From Corylus avellana (taxonomy: Eukaryota > Streptophyta > Magnoliopsida > Fagales > Betulaceae), in the NCBI RefSeq assembly GCF_901000735.1, contig NC_081541.1, positions 33,374,060-33,438,059 of the forward strand: DNA of 64,000 nt, written 5' to 3'. The number at the start of each line of letters is the position of its first letter. Within the stretch, counting starts at the first letter, position 1. The position numbers and the translations under genes were made by a program. Positions 59,376 to 64,000 of this stretch are shown here, piece by piece. The notes below the pieces were generated by a model. That model searched no databases, was not told the DNA's origin, and worked only from the letters and a program-made list of their open reading frames with translations.

Positions 59376-61766
59376 TCATCGGGCTTCCATTACTGAAATA
59401 GTTACACTATTTTTGGAGCAATTTTCTGCACTGTCAACTGTTGAATTTGTGTCCATCATATTTCGGCCTGTGAAAAACGCTGGTTGCTTAGGTGTTGGTA
59501 GAGGTGCATGTTCATTGCTAATCATTGAGATTACATTAGACATGGTAGGTCGATCAATCGTGCTTTCTTGGACACAGCGAAGGCCAGTGTTAATCAATCT
59601 CAACATAAGAGAAGTGGAAGAAGGATATCTTATTGTTGGCTCCATCAAGTCCAAACTTAGATCATCTCTCCACAACTCCCAAGCCTAGTTTCATTTCAAG
59701 TAAGACTAAATTTAATTAAAACTAATAGCATTTTAATTTAAAAGATTATTGTAAAACATGAGGAATTTGGGAGAGTATAGAAGATGCATACATATCTAAG
59801 AAGATTGAGTGACTCGTTGTTATAGAAGCTAGTGTTCTTTTTGCCGCTCACAATCTCTAACACCAATACTCCAAAGCTAAACACATCAGACTTTGTTGAG
59901 TACAAACCATGCATAGCATATTCGGGAGACATATAGCCACTACATTCCAAAATTTAGTAAACAGACCTATCAGTAGCTTGCTCAATGAATTTAGCTGGGA
60001 ATTGAAAATATCAAATGTAAAACAAGTTCCATACTTACTAAGTTCCAACAATTCGGTTTGTGTTTGCTTGTGTTTCATTGCCTCCAACTATTTGAGCCAT
60101 GCCAAAATCTGATATTTTTGGATTCATTTCACTATCCAAGAGAATGTTACTAGGTTTTAGATCTCTATGTATGATTCGTAACCTTGAATATTGATGAAGA
60201 TAAAGAAGCCCTTGAGCGATCCCTTCAATAATGCGTATGCGTGTCTCCCAGCCTAACATTTTTTTCTTGGTTGGATCTATTTAAATAGTACAACCAAGGA
60301 AATTAGTACTTAGGAACCTAAAAACGTATGACAGGCAAAAATATACCCATATAAGATACATACATCAGCATGCACTCACCAAAAAGGTAGAAGTCCAAAC
60401 TTTTATTGGGCATGTACTCATATATTAATATCTTTTCATCTCGCTCGATACAACAACCTAAGAGTCTGACAAGATTTCTATGCTGGAGTTTTGCAATTAG
60501 TATTGTCTCATTTCTAAACTCCTCAATTCCCTGTCCAGATCTTTTTGAAAGCATCTTCACTGCAATTTCTTGTTCTCTAAGTAATTTTCCTTAAAAAGGA
60601 GAACCATAAAATCTTTAAACTTACATGAAGGTTTACCATTAATGTACGTTTTATTAATAGTGTTCAAAGCACATTCATCGGGAAATTGTAACGTACCTTG
60701 TAGACAGGTCCAAAACCTCATTCTCCAAGTTTATTCACAGCTGAAAAATTATTTGTTGTAGCTAATACACTCTCATAACTGAATAGTGGTAACTCAGCAT
60801 CCTTCTTCTCTTGTTTCTTCGTATTATTTTCGGTGTTCATTCCATCATTGATTGCATGGCGTTCAGTATCAAAATCAAATAATAGTAGATTATTACTTGA
60901 TGGGCTCTCTCCTGTTTGATCTAAAATGATAAGAATTTGTCACTATACATGGAAATGTAGTGTTTGGTAAGAGAAAATCAATTGAGCAATGCCAGTATCT
61001 AAAGGTAAGTAAGTTTATTTAGTCATTTCCATAAATAAGTACTAATAATTTAGTAATTCTTTCCCATTTTAGCGAAATGATCAAAGAACTGCAAAGCTCC
61101 TTCCGGAAGACAATATGGTGAAGCTTGTGGGGATCCATCACCAACTAATGGAAGTAATTAGAACAAGGACTTTCCTAAGAACAAGGACTTGTGACAATTT
61201 TCTTATCTTAATCTGATTAAGGTAGACTTCCTTGTAATTTCTTGAAGTGATTTCTATGTACGGTTAGAACATTTACATGCATTTACCTTTTCGTTTGATC
61301 CTTTCCTTGCATGAAAAGCAAATTGAGAGGCATAAGATAAGCCCTGTTGTAGGGAGCAGCACAGCTACCCATACTTCCCATTTTTTTCCTGATTATAATG
61401 TAAATAATCACTATTAGCTCAACCATAATAGAGAATTAAGTATTAGTTCAGAATGAAAGATAACATATATAATTAAGTATTAGCTCAACCATACTTCTCA
61501 TTTCACTCATCCTACCTTTGGTACTTGGATCTGGATACTCATCAGCAGCAAGTCTGAGGTAGATATCTTGTCCAATCTCGCCACCATATGGAAGTTGCTG
61601 TAAGTTCAAAAGTGCTCCTTCCCATATCATACACCCACTCCTATTATAAGCATAAGCCGTGCAAGAACAATTTTCCATGCAAGCCAATTCACATCTTCTA
61701 GCATTCAAGGCCAAATATGCTTTCGAATAAACAGGTAATCGCATGTTTGGTATTTTCATGAACCAA
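59376..61766 (-). pseudogene. Receptor kinase copy E, dead and truncated
   Basis: Exon equivalents: 1 (3' end only) 61516-61766, 2 = 61287-61388, 3 = 60697-60911, 4 = 60380-60590, 5 = 60039-60276, 6 = 59792-59939, 7 = 59376-59684. Exon 1 keeps the PAN domain text ([20 protein letters not shown]) and stops where a gypsy-type LTR begins. A TGA (60718-60720, minus) replaces the third position of the GEGGFG loop, and one G is missing at the exon 4 acceptor, shifting the frame. HRDLKPSN and DFG remain. The lectin and S-locus parts are not in the window and probably lie right of it, beyond the inserted element. Confidence 0.9.
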
Positions 61767-62585
61767 ACATGCGAATAACAACAATAAAACAGCGGATATG
61801 TAATTCTAGATCTTGAGTCTATTAATGATCTGAGAATTCTTCTCAAAATATAAAGTTTATCTATGATTTCAAGAAAAAATATGAAGAAAACTCACTTATG
61901 AGTAATTCTTAATCAACATAATCAATAATAAACAACAATTGTTTTCTCTGGAGGCTATAAGCATATATTTCTAACCTAAAACCCTAAACTTAATAAAAAA
62001 TGACATAAATACCCCCCAAACCCTAAACCTAATAAAATAACGAAATAAACACTCTCAAAACCTAACCCTAATAAAATAACAACATAAAGTCGGTTTAGAA
62101 AATAAAACAGCTACGCAATCTGCATCATTCTCCCCTTGTTGGAGAGAATTCGTCCTCGAATTCAGCCGGTTATTTCCACGGTCCGTTGGATGCCCAGTCA
62201 ACTCATTCCACTCGCTGTTCCTCAAGATCAAGACAAGGTAACATCCCACAATAAATGTGACACTTCTCATCATCGAAGTACCTCGATATTTATCATGAAA
62301 TCCCCACATACCTCTTTCTGTGTAGACTTTTCATGCTTCTCTCGTGCTTTGCTTTTCCCACAAGCCATGAGAATCCCCAAAAAACTCATAAAGACCCTTT
62401 CAATCTTTGACAGAAAAGTCTTATCCACCATATAGATCTCATCACAATTTTGGTTAGAATAATTTGATAAAATAGCATCTATCCCAATGAAATCAACATA
62501 AGTCAACTGGCTCAACACTAAAATCGAAGAATTTATCTTCGGGGCTCTTATCAGGCACATGATACGTAGAATTGCAGTCAAAAAC

Positions 62586-62745
62586 TGCAAAACTATCTGA
62601 AAGATTTACCTCTTCCAAGGGTTCCTCTTCTTCATGAAAATTGCAAAACTATCTGAAAGATTTACCTCTTCCAAGGGTTCCTCTTCTTCATGAAAAATTG
62701 CGATACTTTTTGAAAGGTTTACCTCTTTCACTTGTTCCCCCAATT
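62586..62745 (-). repeat. Tandem duplication of about 53 bp in the gypsy internal region
   Basis: CTATCTGAAAGATTTACCTC to CTTCTTCATGAAAA repeated twice, with a third diverged partial unit. Confidence 0.75.
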
Positions 62746-63021
62746 CTTCAAGCTTTTTAGGACTCTTGATGTCGTGCGGATGATTAGGAACATTTGACCC
62801 TGGCACCAAATCAAGTTGATGTTGAATATGTCACAGTGATGGTACCGCTTTCGATAATTCTGCTTGGACCACGTCGACAAATCTTCCCAACAGCTCCTTT
62901 ATCAGCCCCATTACCACTCCCTTGATGCCGCTTTCTGTGTCCGTCAACTCTTGCTTGGCTACAAAGGATTGACCATCCCCTTGTGAAAGTTTTGGCTCCG
63001 CCCATGGGCTATGTAGCAACG

Positions 63022-63384
63022 TCAATCTGGTTTTACACAACATGAAGCTGTACGTTTCTTTGTTTCATCATGGATAGCAGCTTGATCATCTTGCCACGGC
63101 TTGCCCAATAATAGGTGAGACGTCTCTATGTCAACCACATCACACTGTATAGTATCTTTATATTTAGCTCCAATGGAAAAGGACACTAGGCAACATTTAG
63201 AAACCGTTACCTCGTTTCCTTTTGTGAGCCACTCCAATTGATAGGGAGTAGGATGTCTCTTGGTCTCAAGCCCCAATTTGCGAACTGCTTCCTCCAAGAC
63301 TATATTCTCATGACTCCTTGGATCAATGATAAGCTTGGCCCCCTTGCCTCCCGTGATGCATATAGTTTGAAATGGTCGGCACAT
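63022..63384 (-). pseudogene. Gypsy retropepsin-like domain
   Basis: IIDPRSHENIVLEEAVRKLG, SFSIGAKYKDTIQCDVVDIE and SHLLLGKPWQDDQAAIHD match the RVP-type aspartic protease segment of Ty3/gypsy polyproteins, with the active-site Asp kept (DPRS in place of the usual DxGS). Gag-like scraps lie upstream (63580-63870, RFTEAEGKSNAEQWQYKEDR). No reverse transcriptase follows. Confidence 0.7.
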
Positions 63385-63918
63385 ACCTTTAATGTATCAG
63401 GACACCGAACGACACTTGATCTCTGCCCCCTCCTTAGGCACCAACTCTGCCATCTTCCTAGGTACTTCTTTTTGTGGAAATTTTATATTTCCTTCTGCCA
63501 CCATGAACTCTTTGGGTTGCAAGCAACCTTGGAATTCCGGTGTATCGAGTTTGAGTCTACTCACCTGCTAATTGGCATGAGCTTGTGCAAAGTGCTGACG
63601 TTCCGGCGTTCGGTGCTTCGTACACAGGTTCTAGATCCATTCCCATTGTGACAACACCAGTCGGATACTTGGGTAGTGAGGTCTTCAATTTGATCCCTCA
63701 TAGACCTGAATCGATCCTCCTTGTATTGCCACTACTCAGCGTTAGATTTGCCTTCCGCCTCCGTGAATCGCGGTCTTGGTTGGCGACGACAACCATTCAG
63801 CCGAACGATTGCCGTTTGCTCCCTACGTGCTGCATCCGTGCACACGTGCACCTCGTTCATGTCTGCGAAGCGGTTGCTCCTTCCCATTCATAGAAAGCAA
63901 CTAACCTCTGATACCAAC

Positions 63919-64000
63919 TGATGCAGCGCGACTTAGTGGGCTGCAGCGGAGAATAACAATAAAGCAGCGGATATGCAATTCTAGATCTTGAATCTATCAA
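63919..64000 (-). repeat. Gypsy-type 5' LTR, partial
   Basis: TGATGCAGCGCGACTTAG onward. AGCAGCGGATATGCAATTCT matches the 3' LTR at about 61788. Cut by the window end. Confidence 0.8.

Larger units (their letters stand above)
61767..64000 (-). mobile_element. Gypsy-type element, truncated, runs off the right edge
   Basis: 3' LTR 61767-62127 (minus-strand start TGATGCAGATTG), polypurine tract AACAAGGGGAGAA beside it, internal region 62128-63918, PBS TTGGTATCAGAGG at 63905-63917, and the start of the 5' LTR from 63919 (TGATGCAGCGCG). Internal DNA is under 1.8 kb, so most of pol is missing. The 3' LTR lacks about 30 terminal bases at its junction with copy E. Confidence 0.82.

Overview
The window is nuclear DNA of a flowering plant, most likely a eudicot. 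The evidence is plant-type Ty3/gypsy (Athila-like) and Ty1/copia retrotransposons, tRNA-derived SINEs, MITEs, a hAT remnant, and multi-exon G-type (S-locus) lectin receptor kinase genes with GT-AG introns. Base composition is AT-rich and intergenic DNA is mostly mobile elements. Four 100-N scaffold gaps (14455-14554, 16330-16429, 19225-19324, 26538-26637) and one 28-N gap (27301-27328) interrupt it.

Left third (1-19.4 kb) is a nest of retroelements. A decayed TNT1-like Copia fragment on the minus strand runs off the left edge. It shares its short (about 120-135 bp) LTR with a chain of TRIM-like miniature elements. An 11.3-kb Athila-like gypsy element (2403-13676, plus strand) is inserted into one of those LTRs. 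Beyond gaps lie a second gypsy fragment (14555-16329) and an inverted copy of the gypsy 3' LTR, TRIM and flank (16430-19224), so the area reads as a gap-interrupted palindrome.

Middle and right (19.4-64 kb) is a tandem cluster of G-type lectin receptor-like kinase genes, all on the minus strand. Genes A (22200-25641) and B (27820-31260) are intact, seven exons and 845 codons each, and lie in near-identical segments of about 5.5 kb that meet exactly at a scaffold gap. Copy C (33736-34393) is a remnant of two exons. Copy D (44648-55474) is a pseudogene split by a 7.3-kb Copia insertion in exon 1. Copy E (59376-61766) is a pseudogene with a stop in the ATP-binding loop, cut in exon 1 by a gypsy-type element that continues past the right edge. 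An extra 3'-flank remnant (42531-42905) hints at a sixth copy.

A nearly intact 5.0-kb Copia element (35712-40695), with one stop codon and very similar LTRs, sits inside a 102-bp minisatellite. Other elements include two SINE families, one with clear 18-bp target duplications, long-TIR foldback elements, a 1.3-kb retroposon with target duplications, and a hAT remnant inside a tandem repeat.

The intact genes would make plasma-membrane receptors with a mannose-lectin/S-locus/PAN ectodomain and an RD-type Ser/Thr kinase. The window illustrates birth-and-death evolution of this family under heavy retrotransposition. I saw no wholly new gene system.
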